The notes beneath the pieces were generated by a model, which worked only from the letters and a program-made list of their open reading frames with translations, ran no database searches and had not been told where the DNA came from. The position numbers and the translations under genes are program-made. This document shows, one piece after another, positions 1 to 8,803 of a stretch of 39,792 nucleotides of DNA. How positions within the stretch are numbered: position 1 is the first letter of the stretch; the number at the start of each line of letters is the position of its first letter. This DNA comes from Clostridia bacterium. GTDB taxonomy: Bacteria > Bacillota > Clostridia > Oscillospirales > Acutalibacteraceae. The stretch is taken from positions 1 to 39,792 of the forward strand of contig JAFURT010000025.1 in the NCBI GenBank assembly GCA_017471765.1. The letters are read 5' to 3'.

Positions 1-2
1 AT

Positions 3-1082
3 TCCTATGTAGTGCGCCAGGGTAGCATTGAGCCCTACTTCACCCAGTACTGCAACGGCACCACCACCACCTGCGATGGGCTCTCGCAATGGGGCACCGT
101 GCCGCTGGCCGAGCAAGGGCTGGGGCCCTACGAAATCCTCACCCGGTTTTACGGAGAGGACATCGATATTGTGATGGATGCCCCGGTGCGCAACGGCCAG
201 CCCTCTTACCCGGGTGTGCCCCTTCGCTTGGGTGATGCCGGTAATGATGTGCAAGAAAAACAAATTCAGCTCAACCGCATCTCCGTCAACTACCCCAGTA
301 TCCCCAAAATTACCCCCACCGATGGAGTGTTCGGCGTCAGCACGGAGGAGGCGGTGCGGGCCTTCCAGCGGATATTTGGGCTGACCCAGGACGGCATCAT
401 CGGCAACGCCACCTGGTACCGTCTATCCTATATCTTCAATGCGGTCAAGCGGCTCAGCGAACTGGATTCTGAGGGCATTTCCATCAGCGACCTGCCCCAA
501 CAGTTTGAGCAACTGCTATCCTTGGGGGATACCGGGGATGACGTGCGGGTCATCCAGTATTACCTGAACGTCATCGGGGCTTTTTATGATACCGTGCCCC
601 GCATCGCCATTACCGGCACATTCGACCAGGAGACCGAAAACGCTGTCCGGGCCTACCAGCAAGCCTTTGGTCTGACGGTGGACGGCGTCGTGGGACGGAT
701 GACCTGGCAATCCATACAAGAGGTATACGAGAGCATCCTTGCTACCTCCCAGCTTATCGACGGTGGGGTGGTGCTTTTCCCCGGCAGGGTACTGCAATCC
801 GGCTTTGAGGGAGAGGATGTGGCGATCGCCCAGGAGTATCTGGCCTATCTGGCCACCGTGTATCCGGAGATTCCGGCGCCACCGGTGGACGGGGTGTTCG
901 GGCCGGAGACCGATGCGGCGGTACGGGCCTTTCAGCAACTGTTTGGCATCGAGCCGAACGGCACCATCGGTGTGACAACCTGGGACACCCTGGCCTCGGT
1001 GTACTCCAACATCCGCTTCGGCAACACGCAGCGTCCCGGGCAGTATCCCGGCACACCACTGGCAGAGGAGGGAACACCATGA
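3..1082 (+). CDS. Spore cortex-lytic-type peptidoglycan-binding protein, 5' end cut by window
   Basis: The reading frame is open to the left edge, so the true start lies outside the window. The first visible part contains GLSQWGT, LAEQG and YEIL followed by a YG, which resembles the end of SpoIID/LytB-type domains. Three copies of a PG_binding_1-like repeat follow, at about nt 222-437, 516-731 and 792-1004. Each copy has the pattern L-x-x-G-x-x-G-x-DV, DG-x-F-x-x-x-T-x-x-AV-x-x-(F/Y)Q and a closing G-x-x-TW. Such proteins bind cell-wall glycan, and in Clostridia this architecture is found in proteins annotated as spore cortex-lytic or peptidoglycan-binding. No catalytic amidase or SleB domain is visible here. 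The stop codon overlaps the next start by 4 nt (ATGA), so the two genes are probably translationally coupled. The family is fairly sure; the precise role is not known. Confidence 0.8.
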   Translation, partial: SYVVRQGSIEPYFTQYCNGTTTTCDGLSQWGTVPLAEQGLGPYEILTRFYGEDIDIVMDAPVRNGQPSYPGVPLRLGDAGNDVQEKQIQLNRISVNYPSIPKITPTDGVFGVSTEEAVRAFQRIFGLTQDGIIGNATWYRLSYIFNAVKRLSELDSEGISISDLPQQFEQLLSLGDTGDDVRVIQYYLNVIGAFYDTVPRIAITGTFDQETENAVRAYQQAFGLTVDGVVGRMTWQSIQEVYESILATSQLIDGGVVLFPGRVLQSGFEGEDVAIAQEYLAYLATVYPEIPAPPVDGVFGPETDAAVRAFQQLFGIEPNGTIGVTTWDTLASVYSNIRFGNTQRPGQYPGTPLAEEGTP

Positions 1083-1603
1083 GCCTGATAACAAATGATA
1101 TTTCCGTAGACCGGGCAGCATATATCCGGGAACTGCAGAGCTATCTCCGCACCGTCCAGCGATACCGCACCGGGAGTACCCTGGTGCCGGCGGACGGCAT
1201 ATTTGGAAGCCGTACCACGGCGGCTGTGCGGGAGTTCCAGCAGGAGGAGGGCTTGCCGGTCACCGGCATAGTGGACCGGGCCACCTGGGATGCACTGTAC
1301 CTTGCCTATTTAGCCGTGCTCACCATCCTCTCCCCACCGAAGCCTATACAGGTCTACCAGACACCGGAAACCGCCCTTGTCCCGGGAGACCAAGGGGACG
1401 GAGTAGCCTTTCTGCAGGTCATGCTCCGCCGTCTGGCGCAACGGTTTCCCGGTATCCGGGCTGAAACCGTCATTACCGGTGTATACTCTCCCGTTACCGC
1501 ACAGGCCATTGCCGCTGTACAGCGCCTTTCCGGCCTGCCGGAGACCGGCAACACCGACCGGGCCACCTGGGAAGCGGTGACCCGCCTGTACGGCACAGGA
1601 TAA
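1079..1603 (+). CDS. Peptidoglycan-binding protein with two PG_binding_1 repeats
   Basis: This 174-residue protein begins inside the stop codon of the upstream gene, in an ATGA overlap. It consists almost entirely of two PG_binding_1-type repeats, at about residues 10-75 and 100-170. Both carry the TTAAVREFQ or TAQAIAAVQ-like core and end in DRATWEA or DRATWDA. No signal peptide, membrane segment or catalytic domain is visible. The repeats resemble the three in the preceding protein, so the pair probably arose by duplication or splitting of a longer repeat protein. It likely works with its neighbour on the cell wall or spore cortex. SpoVB directly downstream supports an envelope or sporulation setting. 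Confidence 0.75.
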   Translation: MSLITNDISVDRAAYIRELQSYLRTVQRYRTGSTLVPADGIFGSRTTAAVREFQQEEGLPVTGIVDRATWDALYLAYLAVLTILSPPKPIQVYQTPETALVPGDQGDGVAFLQVMLRRLAQRFPGIRAETVITGVYSPVTAQAIAAVQRLSGLPETGNTDRATWEAVTRLYGTG

Positions 1604-1616
1604 CGGAGGCGATGAT

Positions 1617-3155
1617 GTGAACAAACGGACTTTTGTGAAAAACACCGCTGTTATGACCGCCTGTTCCCTGCTGCTACGGCTGTGCGGTATCCTGTTTCGC
1701 ATCTTTATCTCCAATCGGGTGGGCGCAGAGGGCATGGGGCTATACCAGCTGGCGTTTTCCGTGTATATACTGGGGGCTACCTTTGCTACCAGCGGGCTGA
1801 CAACCGCTGTGACCCGCCTGGCGGCCGGAGCTCTGGCGCGCCATGACCGCCCGAGTGTAGGGCGGCTGTTGCGGCTGTCTGCCCTGTGCTGCCTGCTGGT
1901 GGGCGGAGCTTCTGCCCTGCTCCTGTATGGCGGTGCTCCCATCATCGGCAGACTCATCGGCGATAGCCGTGCCGTCCCTGCCATCGCCGTCAGCGGCATC
2001 GCCCTCCCCTTTATCGGTGTATCCAGTTGCTTGAAAGGATATTTTATGGCTCGCCGCCGGGCGTGGCCGCCCTGTCTGTCCCAAATCATCGAGCAGGCAA
2101 TCCGCATCGGCGGCATTCTGCTGATGCTACGCACGCTGTGGGACGGCTCACTGGAAAACGCCTGTCTGCTTATCATCTTGGGGGATGCCCTATCGGAAAC
2201 CGTCGCCTGTCTGTATCTGCTATTTGCCTATCGGCTGGATGTGCGTCGGGAAAAGGCGCTCCCGGCCGGCCATCCCCACGCTACACTCACCACCGGCTTG
2301 CTTCGCCCGCTCCTGCACATTGCCGTTCCCATCACCGCGGGCAGGTATCTCTCCACCGCCCTGCGAACGGTGGAAAATTTCCTCGTCCCCGCCCGGCTTA
2401 CCCTGTTTACCGGCTCCGATTCCCTCTCGCTGGCGCAGTTTGGTGCTGTAAAGGGGATGGCCTTGCCACTTATCTTCTTCCCATCGGCCCTGCTGATGAC
2501 CCTCTCCAACCTGCTTATTCCGGAGTTATCCGACGCCTATGAGCTGGGGCAACAGCGACAGGTCTCCCGGCTGGTGGAGCGCTCTCTCCACATCACCTTA
2601 CTGGGAGCCACCGCCATCGGCGGACTGTTCACCATATCAGGAAAAATTCTGGGGCAAACGCTATACAATGATTCTCTGGTGGGGTTATTACTGCAAATCC
2701 TCGGCCCGCTGACACCGGTGATGTATCTGGACAGCGTGGTGTCCGGTATGCTCAAGGGGCTCGGACAGCAGGTGCATTCCCTGTGGTACAGTGTGGCGGA
2801 TTCTGCGGTACGCATCCTGCTGATTTGGCTATTGCTTCCTCGGTTTGGACTGACCGGCTTTCTGTTCGTGATGCTGGTGAGCAATCTGCTGACCTGTCTG
2901 CTCAGCACCCACCGCCTGCTCACCGTCAGCCACACCCCTTTCCGATGGGGAAAATGGCTGATAGGCCCGGTGCTATGCACCGTTATCGCCGGTAGTGGTC
3001 AGGTGTTGATTACCCATTGGCTTCCCCTGTCCGGCGAACTGTGGACACTCCTTGTGGGGGGCAGTAGTTTTCTGATTTTGTATGGGATTTTACTACCGAT
3101 TTTCCGTTGTTTCGCCAAACAAGACTTCCAAGAAATCATAGCCAAAAAAGCGTAA
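1617..3155 (+). CDS. spoVB: SpoVB-type polysaccharide flippase (MATE/MurJ-like)
   Basis: This is a 512-residue polytopic membrane protein of the MOP exporter superfamily. Hydrophobic helices run through its whole length, roughly 12-14 in number. The N-terminal KRTFVKNTAVMTACSLLLR and the RIFISNRVGAEGMGLYQL segment are typical of Firmicutes SpoVB and related lipid-linked sugar flippases. In Bacillus, SpoVB is needed for spore cortex formation, presumably by moving lipid II across the outer forespore membrane. The start is taken as GTG at 1617 because GGAGG at 1605-1609 sits 7 nt upstream, and length and N-terminus match the family. It lies just after two peptidoglycan-binding genes and ends before a strong terminator. 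Sporulation function is inferred; a vegetative flippase paralogue is possible. Confidence 0.82.
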   Translation: MNKRTFVKNTAVMTACSLLLRLCGILFRIFISNRVGAEGMGLYQLAFSVYILGATFATSGLTTAVTRLAAGALARHDRPSVGRLLRLSALCCLLVGGASALLLYGGAPIIGRLIGDSRAVPAIAVSGIALPFIGVSSCLKGYFMARRRAWPPCLSQIIEQAIRIGGILLMLRTLWDGSLENACLLIILGDALSETVACLYLLFAYRLDVRREKALPAGHPHATLTTGLLRPLLHIAVPITAGRYLSTALRTVENFLVPARLTLFTGSDSLSLAQFGAVKGMALPLIFFPSALLMTLSNLLIPELSDAYELGQQRQVSRLVERSLHITLLGATAIGGLFTISGKILGQTLYNDSLVGLLLQILGPLTPVMYLDSVVSGMLKGLGQQVHSLWYSVADSAVRILLIWLLLPRFGLTGFLFVMLVSNLLTCLLSTHRLLTVSHTPFRWGKWLIGPVLCTVIAGSGQVLITHWLPLSGELWTLLVGGSSFLILYGILLPIFRCFAKQDFQEIIAKKA

Positions 3156-3170
3156 ACTCCTTTACACGGA

Positions 3171-3205
3171 AAAACCGACTTCGTCTTAAAAACGAAGTCG
3201 GTTTT
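3171..3205 (+). terminator. Rho-independent terminator after spoVB
   Basis: A perfect 14-bp inverted repeat (AAAACCGACTTCGT against ACGAAGTCGGTTTT) surrounds a short loop, and the right arm ends in a T tract. It closes the peptidoglycan-binding/spoVB unit. Confidence 0.85.
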
Positions 3206-3276
3206 GTGCTGCAATAGTGAATATTTCTATTTTTTTGACCAAAATATAAAAAAAGCGTGCTTTTTTGCTCATCTCA

Positions 3277-3285
3277 TGTTATAAT
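3277..3285 (+). promoter_or_regulatory. Extended -10 promoter for the acyltransferase/symporter unit
   Basis: TGTTATAAT at 3277-3285 is a perfect extended -10 element (TGn plus TATAAT). No convincing -35 hexamer lies 16-18 nt upstream, which is usual for extended -10 promoters. It sits about 88 nt upstream of the acyltransferase start, in the AT-rich gap after the spoVB terminator. Confidence 0.6.
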
Positions 3286-3373
3286 GTTAAGGGTTTCTTA
3301 ATAATTTATACACGGTTTCCCAATGCTTACCCCTCTATACTTTTGCATATATATCCATAACGGAGCGTGACCT

Positions 3374-4585
3374 ATGGCAAAAAAAACAACATGGATGCGA
3401 TATCGGCACCGGGTAGTGCGGAATATTGCCTACTGCCTCCTTTATCCCTATGCAAAAATTAAATACGGGCTGACAGTAGAGCCTTTTCCTACGCACAATG
3501 GGCGGCAATATCTGGTGCTGTATAACCACCAGACCGCTTTCGACCAGTTCTTTGTTGGCATGGCGGTAAAAGGGGCGGTATACTACGTAGCCTCGGAGGA
3601 CCTGTTCTCCAACGGCTTCACCTCCTCCCTCATCCGCTGGCTGGTGGCCCCCATCCCCATCAAAAAGCAAGCCACCGATGTCAATGCCGTCAAGAATTGC
3701 CTGCGTGTGGCCCGGGAGGGCGGTACCATCGCCATCGCCCCGGAGGGCAACCGTACATACAGCGGAAAGACCGAGTACATCAACCCAGCCATCGCCCCTC
3801 TGGCACGCAAACTGGGGCTCCCCATCGCCTTTGTTCGCCTGGAGGGTGGTTACGGTGTACAGCCTCGCTGGAGCGATGTGATTCGCAAGGGGAAAATGCG
3901 GACATATGTTTCCCGCGTACTGGAGCCGGAAGAATACGGCCAGATGACCAACGAGGAGCTCCACCAGACCATCTGTGACGAATTGTATGTGGACGAGTCC
4001 ACCTTGCCCGGGCTGTTCCCCCACAAGAAAAGCGCCGAGTATCTGGAACGGGCCATGTACGTGTGTCCCTTCTGCGGGCCAGCCGTGCTGGAGAGCCACG
4101 GCGACGAGATCGCCTGCACCGCCTGCGGGCGGCGTGTGCGCTATCTGCCGGACAAGACCCTGGAGGGCATCGGGTTCGATTTTCCCTTCCGGACTGTCTC
4201 CCAATGGTACGACCACCAGTGTGATGTAGTCAACGCCATGGATCCCGGTGAATATATCGCCACACCACTATTCCGGGATACGGCAGACCTCTACCGGGTG
4301 ATAGTGTACAAAAAGAAGGAACAGCTCCGCACCGGGGCAACGGTGGCCCTGTACGGAGACAGGATCGTCTTTGACGAGGGGACGAAGCAGGAGTGGACGC
4401 TACCCTTTGATTCCATCAATGCCGTGGCTGTGCTGGGCCGTAACAAGCTGAACCTGTATCACGACGGCAATCTGTACCAGCTTAAAAGCGACAAACGGTT
4501 CAATGCGCTGAAGTATGTCAATCTTTACTACCGGAACAAAAACATTATCAGAGGTGATCAATTTGCAAAGTTTTTGGGGGTCTGA
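3374..4585 (+). CDS. PlsC-type acyltransferase with C-terminal zinc ribbon
   Basis: The 403-residue protein starts with a glycerolphosphate acyltransferase domain of about 215 residues. It carries the catalytic H-x4-D motif (NHQTAFD, His52/Asp57) and the substrate-binding PEGNR block (residues 123-127). Family members transfer an acyl group to lysophosphatidate or another lipid acceptor at the membrane. Unlike ordinary PlsC (about 200-250 residues), it continues with a four-cysteine zinc ribbon (CPFC and CTAC, Cys231/234/248/251). A further C-terminal domain of about 140 residues, probably beta-rich, is of unknown role. The last 23 nt overlap the next gene, which has its own ribosome binding site inside this one. 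The acyltransferase class is secure; the acceptor is unknown. Confidence 0.82.
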   Translation: MAKKTTWMRYRHRVVRNIAYCLLYPYAKIKYGLTVEPFPTHNGRQYLVLYNHQTAFDQFFVGMAVKGAVYYVASEDLFSNGFTSSLIRWLVAPIPIKKQATDVNAVKNCLRVAREGGTIAIAPEGNRTYSGKTEYINPAIAPLARKLGLPIAFVRLEGGYGVQPRWSDVIRKGKMRTYVSRVLEPEEYGQMTNEELHQTICDELYVDESTLPGLFPHKKSAEYLERAMYVCPFCGPAVLESHGDEIACTACGRRVRYLPDKTLEGIGFDFPFRTVSQWYDHQCDVVNAMDPGEYIATPLFRDTADLYRVIVYKKKEQLRTGATVALYGDRIVFDEGTKQEWTLPFDSINAVAVLGRNKLNLYHDGNLYQLKSDKRFNALKYVNLYYRNKNIIRGDQFAKFLGV

Positions 4586-5945
4586 TGTTTGGGGAACGTT
4601 CCTGCTGTTTGCGGTGCTACTGGGTAGCCTGTTGGTAGGCAATGTCCTGAAAAAATCCATTCCGCTCATGCAAAACTCGCTCATCCCTACCTCGGTCATC
4701 GGTGGCGTTATCCTCATTATCATAGCCGCCATCTACAAGGCCATCACAGGGGATGTCATGTTTGATACCGGCTTCTTCGGCGGTAACGGCACCGCCAAGC
4801 TGGAGATCATTACCTACCATGCCTTGGCGCTGGGCTTCATCGCCTCTACCCTCAAGAACACCAAAAGTGCCATGAACAAGCAGCGCACGGAGGAGATTTT
4901 CAACACCGGCGTTACCACGGTTTCCACCTATCTCATCCAGGCGATTGTAGGCTTCGGCACAACCATGCTGGTCGCCCTGTTCATCAGTGGCTTCTTCTCT
5001 GCCGCCGGCGTACTGCTCCCCTTCGGCTACGGCCAGGGCACCGGCCAGGCCATGAACTACGGCATCATCTACGAAACCGAGTTCGGCTTTGACGGCGGCA
5101 AAAACTTCGGCCTGACCATTGCGGCGCTAGGCTTCCTCAGCGCCAGTATCGGCGGCGTTATCCACCTGAATGTCATGAAGCGCCGCGGCAAGCTGAAAAC
5201 CGCCGCCGACCAGTTCGGCGAGGCTCAGCAGGAGGCTGTGGAGGGCGAAAACGAGATTCCCCTGTCCGAGAGCATGGACAAGATGACGGTGCAGATTGCC
5301 CTCATTGCCGTTTCCTATTTCCTCTCCTACGGGATGATGTATCTGCTGGGAATGCTGCTCCCGGGAATGAAAGCCGTTATCTACGGCTTCAATTTCCTCC
5401 TGGGCGTGATTGCCGCCATGCTGGTCAAGGCCATCTTTAACCTGCTGAAGAAAAAGAAGATTATTAAAAGAGAATACACCAACAATTTCCTGCTCACCCG
5501 TGCCGGGAATTTCTGCTTCGATGTCATGATCGTATCCGGCATCGCCGCTATCCGACTGGACATTGTGGAAAAATTCTGGGGCGTGCTTATCCTGCTGGGT
5601 GTTCTCGGCACCGTGGCTACCTATCTGTATAACCGCATCGTCGCCAAGGTGCTCTTCCCCCGGTATATGGAGGAGCAGTTCCTCATGATGTATGGGATGC
5701 TTACCGGCACCGCCAGCACCGGCATTATCCTGTTACGAGAGATCGATGGCGAGTTCCGCACCCCGGCCTCCGACAACATGGTGTACCAGAACCTACCGGC
5801 CATCGTGTTCGGCTTCCCCATGATGCTGTTGGCCACGCTGGCCCCAAAGAAGCCGTTGTTGACCCTCGGTATTTTTGTGGTGTTCTTTGTGGTGATGAAC
5901 ATCATCCTCTTCCGGCGGCAGATATTTCGCAAAAAGAAAAAGTAA
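4563..5945 (+). CDS. gltS: GltS-family sodium/glutamate symporter
   Basis: This protein of about 460 residues has many hydrophobic helices in two halves. Glycine-rich stretches such as FGYGQGTGQAMNYG and a late LTGTASTGIILLREIDGEF segment are typical of the ESS/GltS sodium:glutamate symporter family. It should import glutamate or a similar anionic substrate with sodium. A TTG start at 4563 is preferred: a strong GAGGTGAT element at 4551-4558 lies at the right distance, and the protein then begins MQSFWGS next to the first helix. An in-frame ATG at 4515 would lie deeper in the upstream gene without such a site. The overlap suggests co-translation with the acyltransferase. A strong terminator follows. 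Substrate specificity is inferred from the family. Confidence 0.72.
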   Translation: MQSFWGSDVWGTFLLFAVLLGSLLVGNVLKKSIPLMQNSLIPTSVIGGVILIIIAAIYKAITGDVMFDTGFFGGNGTAKLEIITYHALALGFIASTLKNTKSAMNKQRTEEIFNTGVTTVSTYLIQAIVGFGTTMLVALFISGFFSAAGVLLPFGYGQGTGQAMNYGIIYETEFGFDGGKNFGLTIAALGFLSASIGGVIHLNVMKRRGKLKTAADQFGEAQQEAVEGENEIPLSESMDKMTVQIALIAVSYFLSYGMMYLLGMLLPGMKAVIYGFNFLLGVIAAMLVKAIFNLLKKKKIIKREYTNNFLLTRAGNFCFDVMIVSGIAAIRLDIVEKFWGVLILLGVLGTVATYLYNRIVAKVLFPRYMEEQFLMMYGMLTGTASTGIILLREIDGEFRTPASDNMVYQNLPAIVFGFPMMLLATLAPKKPLLTLGIFVVFFVVMNIILFRRQIFRKKKK

Positions 5946-5951
5946 GTAAAA

Positions 5952-5981
5952 AAGTCCGGAGCTGTTGCTCCGGACTTTTTT
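5952..5981 (+). terminator. Terminator after gltS
   Basis: AAGTCCGGAGC and GCTCCGGACTT form an 11-bp stem around a TGTT loop. The downstream T run serves plus-strand transcripts. An upstream A run also gives a U tract on the minus strand, so it may stop the convergent uxaA transcript too. Confidence 0.88.
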
Positions 5982-6010
5982 GATTGGAACGATTGTAAAG
6001 TTATTAGCCC

Positions 6011-7390
6011 TTACAGCGTTACGCCATCCTTAAAGATGGATATTTCCCGATAGTCATGGATTTCATTTTTTGTTTCCACACCGGAGGCCACCTCCAGCAC
6101 GTAGCCCAGCAGTTCCTCCGTCAGTTCGGCCATGGATGCCCCCTGCAAAAGCGGAGAAGCATCAAAATCGATCCAGTTGTTCTTCCGCACTGCCAGGTCA
6201 TGGTTGGTGGCAATTTTGACCGTAGGAACAGCGCCCCCCACCGGTGTGCCCCGGCCGGTGGTGAACAGGATCATGTGCACCCCGGCGGCCATCAGGTTGG
6301 TGATGGCCACAATATCGTTGCCGGGGCCATTGAGCAAAGACAGGCCATTCTTTTGCAGAGTATCGCCGTAGTCCAGCACATCTACCACCGGGCTGAGCCC
6401 ACCCTTTTGCACACAGCCAAGGGATTTTTCCTCCAGCGTGGTAATGCCGCCGGCCTTGTTGCCGGGCGAGGGGTTTTCGTAAATCACCTGGTCGTGGCGG
6501 GTGTAGTACGCCTTAAAATCGTTGATAAGCGCCACTGTCCGGTCGAACACCTCCCGGGATACGCACCGTTCCATCAGCAGGTGTTCTGCCCCGAACATCT
6601 CCGGCACCTCCGTCAGCACACAGCTACCGCCGGCGGCAATCACCCGGTCGGACAGACTCCCCACCAACGGATTGGCGGTGATGCCGCTATACCCATCGCT
6701 ACCACCGCATTTCAGCCCCAGCCGCAGACGAGAAAGAGGCACCGGCTGGCGCTGGAAGGTGGCCGCATAGGCCTGTAATTCCTCCACCATGCGTACCGCC
6801 TCTGCCACCTCGTCCTCCACATCCTGGCAGTTGAGGAACTTCACCCGACGGGGGTCATACGCCCCCAGCACCGTCTTGAATAAGGCGATGTGATTGTTCT
6901 CACACCCCAGCCCCAGCACCAGCACCCCGGCGGCATTGGGGTGATTCACCATCCCCCGCAGGATAAGCTGGGTAACCTTTTGGTCGTCTCCCAACTGGGA
7001 ACAGCCGAAAGGGTGAGGAAAATACCGGGCACCGGTACGCTGTGCCACCTGCTGTGCCACCTTATTGACGCACCCCACGGTATTGACGATCCACACCTCA
7101 TTGCGGATGCCCACATCCCCATTTTCCCGGATGTAGCCCATAAAGGTGCGGTCACTTTCCTCCGGCTGTATGCCATAACCCTTGTACTGATAGGTATATT
7201 CTACCGTATCGGACAGGTTTGTCTTTACATTGTGGGTGTGAACGTGTTCCCCTTTACAGATAGGCGCAGTGGCATGGCCGATAGGATAGCCGTATTTGAT
7301 AATATCCTCCCCGACGGCGATGTCCCGCAGGGCATATTTATGCCCATCGGACAGGTTAATCTCCACATTGTCCCGTTTATTAATCTGCAT
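6011..7390 (-). CDS. uxaA: Altronate dehydratase (UxaA family)
   Basis: The 459-residue protein has an N-terminal SAF-like domain (about residues 1-85, with GEHVHTHN) and the large D-galactarate dehydratase/altronate hydrolase domain. Recognisable blocks are HPFGCSQLGDD, GLGCENN, LKCGGSDGYSGITANP and TTGRGTPVG. UxaA removes water from D-altronate to give 2-keto-3-deoxygluconate, an iron-dependent step of galacturonate breakdown. Its start overlaps the end of uxaB by 11 nt, and a GAGG element lies upstream, so the two are one operon. Galactarate dehydratase is an alternative in this superfamily. Pairing with a tagaturonate reductase makes altronate the best substrate. Confidence 0.87.
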   Translation of the reverse strand: MQINKRDNVEINLSDGHKYALRDIAVGEDIIKYGYPIGHATAPICKGEHVHTHNVKTNLSDTVEYTYQYKGYGIQPEESDRTFMGYIRENGDVGIRNEVWIVNTVGCVNKVAQQVAQRTGARYFPHPFGCSQLGDDQKVTQLILRGMVNHPNAAGVLVLGLGCENNHIALFKTVLGAYDPRRVKFLNCQDVEDEVAEAVRMVEELQAYAATFQRQPVPLSRLRLGLKCGGSDGYSGITANPLVGSLSDRVIAAGGSCVLTEVPEMFGAEHLLMERCVSREVFDRTVALINDFKAYYTRHDQVIYENPSPGNKAGGITTLEEKSLGCVQKGGLSPVVDVLDYGDTLQKNGLSLLNGPGNDIVAITNLMAAGVHMILFTTGRGTPVGGAVPTVKIATNHDLAVRKNNWIDFDASPLLQGASMAELTEELLGYVLEVASGVETKNEIHDYREISIFKDGVTL

Positions 7391-8675
7391 ATTTCACAAC
7401 CTCATCATACAGAAAAGTCAGGTCGGTATCCCAAAAGGCGGTGTTGGCTAAAATCTCCCGGATGCTTTTCTCCTGCATAAAAGCCACCACTTCCTCCCCA
7501 TCGGTGGGAGTACCGGTCTTATAGAAGTGAATCAGCTTATACAAGGACAGCAGCAGGTGCGACGGCACCTCCCCGGTGCGACGGATGTACTCCAGCAAGG
7601 AGGGAAGCACACGCACCTTGAATTTGCTGACGGAATTGAGAGAAATAGAGGCGCACAAATGCCGGATGCAAGGGTTGCAGAAGCGCTCAAAGACGCTGTT
7701 TGCATAGCTTTCCAGTTCCTCACGGGGCAGATCCAACGTGGGAATGATCTCCTCAAACACACAGGCTCGGACAAAAGCGGCCATCTGCTCGTTCTCCATA
7801 CAGTCTCTCACCGTTTCGATTCCCTCCAGCATGGCGTAGGGAATCATAGCCGTATGGGCACCGTTGAGGATGCGCACCTTACGGGTGCGGTACAGCTCCA
7901 GGTCGTCGGTGACGATCACATTCAGCCCCGTCTTATCAAAAGGCAGTTCCTCTAAAAGCGTCTTCGGCCCCTGGATGACCCACAGGTGAAACAGCTCACT
8001 GGTGTTGAGCATAGCATCCTCGTAGCCAAGGTCAATCTGCTCCTCCTTAGGATAGCCGGTGACAATACGGTCCACCAGAGTATTGCAGAATACATTTTCC
8101 TGCTCTATCCAGCGGACGAACGCCTCCCCTAACTGCCAGTCGGCGGCATAGCGGAGGATACAGGCACGCAAAGCCTCCCCGTTCTTATCAATCAGCTCGC
8201 AAGGGAGAAAAATAAAACCGGGTAGCCCCATGGAAAACCGCTTATACAGCAGGGCGGTCACCTTCGCCGGGAAGGATTTTGGGGGGGTATCGCTCAGCTT
8301 GTCCCCCGCCTCATAGACAATGCCGGCTTCGGTGGTGTTGGACACCACAAAGCGCAATTCCGGCTGCTCTGCCAGCGCCAGATAAGCCGCATAATCCTCA
8401 TAGGGCTTGACTGTCCGGGAGATGACATCAATCCGCTTCTTCTCCACCACCAGTTGCCCCTTTTCCAGGCCACGCATCACATGGGTATAGACACAGTTTT
8501 GCTCCTCCAGGCGGTCGCACATCCCCTGGGGGAGCGGTTGTACCACCACAGCGCTCCCCTCAAAGGCGGTTTCCTCGTTGAGAATCTGCAACATCCAGTC
8601 CACAAATCCACGCAAAAAGCCACCCTCACCAAATTGGATGACCCGTTCTGTTCTTTTCGGCTTAGTCTGTTCCAT
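7380..8675 (-). CDS. uxaB: Tagaturonate reductase (altronate oxidoreductase, mannitol dehydrogenase family)
   Basis: The start is set at the ATG giving MEQTKPKRTERVIQFGEGGF (431 residues). The longer frame adds a low-quality, Lys/Glu/Asn-rich N-terminus, and its 5' part would lie in the regulatory gap. The Rossmann loop FGEGGFLRGF and the polyol-dehydrogenase motif ILNGAHTAM are visible. UxaB reduces tagaturonate to altronate with NADH, one step before UxaA. Fructuronate reductase (UxuB) belongs to the same superfamily, but the adjacent altronate dehydratase argues for UxaB. The pair is transcribed away from an AraC regulator that probably controls it. Confidence 0.87.
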   Translation of the reverse strand: MEQTKPKRTERVIQFGEGGFLRGFVDWMLQILNEETAFEGSAVVVQPLPQGMCDRLEEQNCVYTHVMRGLEKGQLVVEKKRIDVISRTVKPYEDYAAYLALAEQPELRFVVSNTTEAGIVYEAGDKLSDTPPKSFPAKVTALLYKRFSMGLPGFIFLPCELIDKNGEALRACILRYAADWQLGEAFVRWIEQENVFCNTLVDRIVTGYPKEEQIDLGYEDAMLNTSELFHLWVIQGPKTLLEELPFDKTGLNVIVTDDLELYRTRKVRILNGAHTAMIPYAMLEGIETVRDCMENEQMAAFVRACVFEEIIPTLDLPREELESYANSVFERFCNPCIRHLCASISLNSVSKFKVRVLPSLLEYIRRTGEVPSHLLLSLYKLIHFYKTGTPTDGEEVVAFMQEKSIREILANTAFWDTDLTFLYDEVVKYAD

Positions 8676-8723
8676 ACGTTTACCCCATTTCCTGTTTTCT
8701 TCTTCATTATAACGACAAAACAT

Positions 8724-8765
8724 CTTGTTTTCCTTTGAATTTTCACTATATGTAAGAAAAACAAG
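8724..8765. promoter_or_regulatory. Candidate operator (inverted repeat) between uxaB and the AraC gene
   Basis: CTTGTTTTCC at 8724-8733 and GAAAAACAAG at 8756-8765 match as inverted arms at 9 of 10 positions, 22 nt apart. The pair lies centrally in the divergent gap. A TATAAT-like -10 for uxaB (minus strand, 8706-8711) is next to the left arm. Spacing suits a dimeric AraC-type regulator, but binding is only inferred. Confidence 0.35.
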
Positions 8766-8774
8766 AAAATATTG

Positions 8775-8803
8775 TTGCTTCATTATCAAACTTGTGCTAG
8801 AAT
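8775..8803 (+). promoter_or_regulatory. Promoter of the uxa-linked AraC regulator
   Basis: A -35 TTGCTT (8775-8780) and -10 TAGAAT (8798-8803) are separated by 17 nt, leading to the AraC gene start at 8822. Confidence 0.5.
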
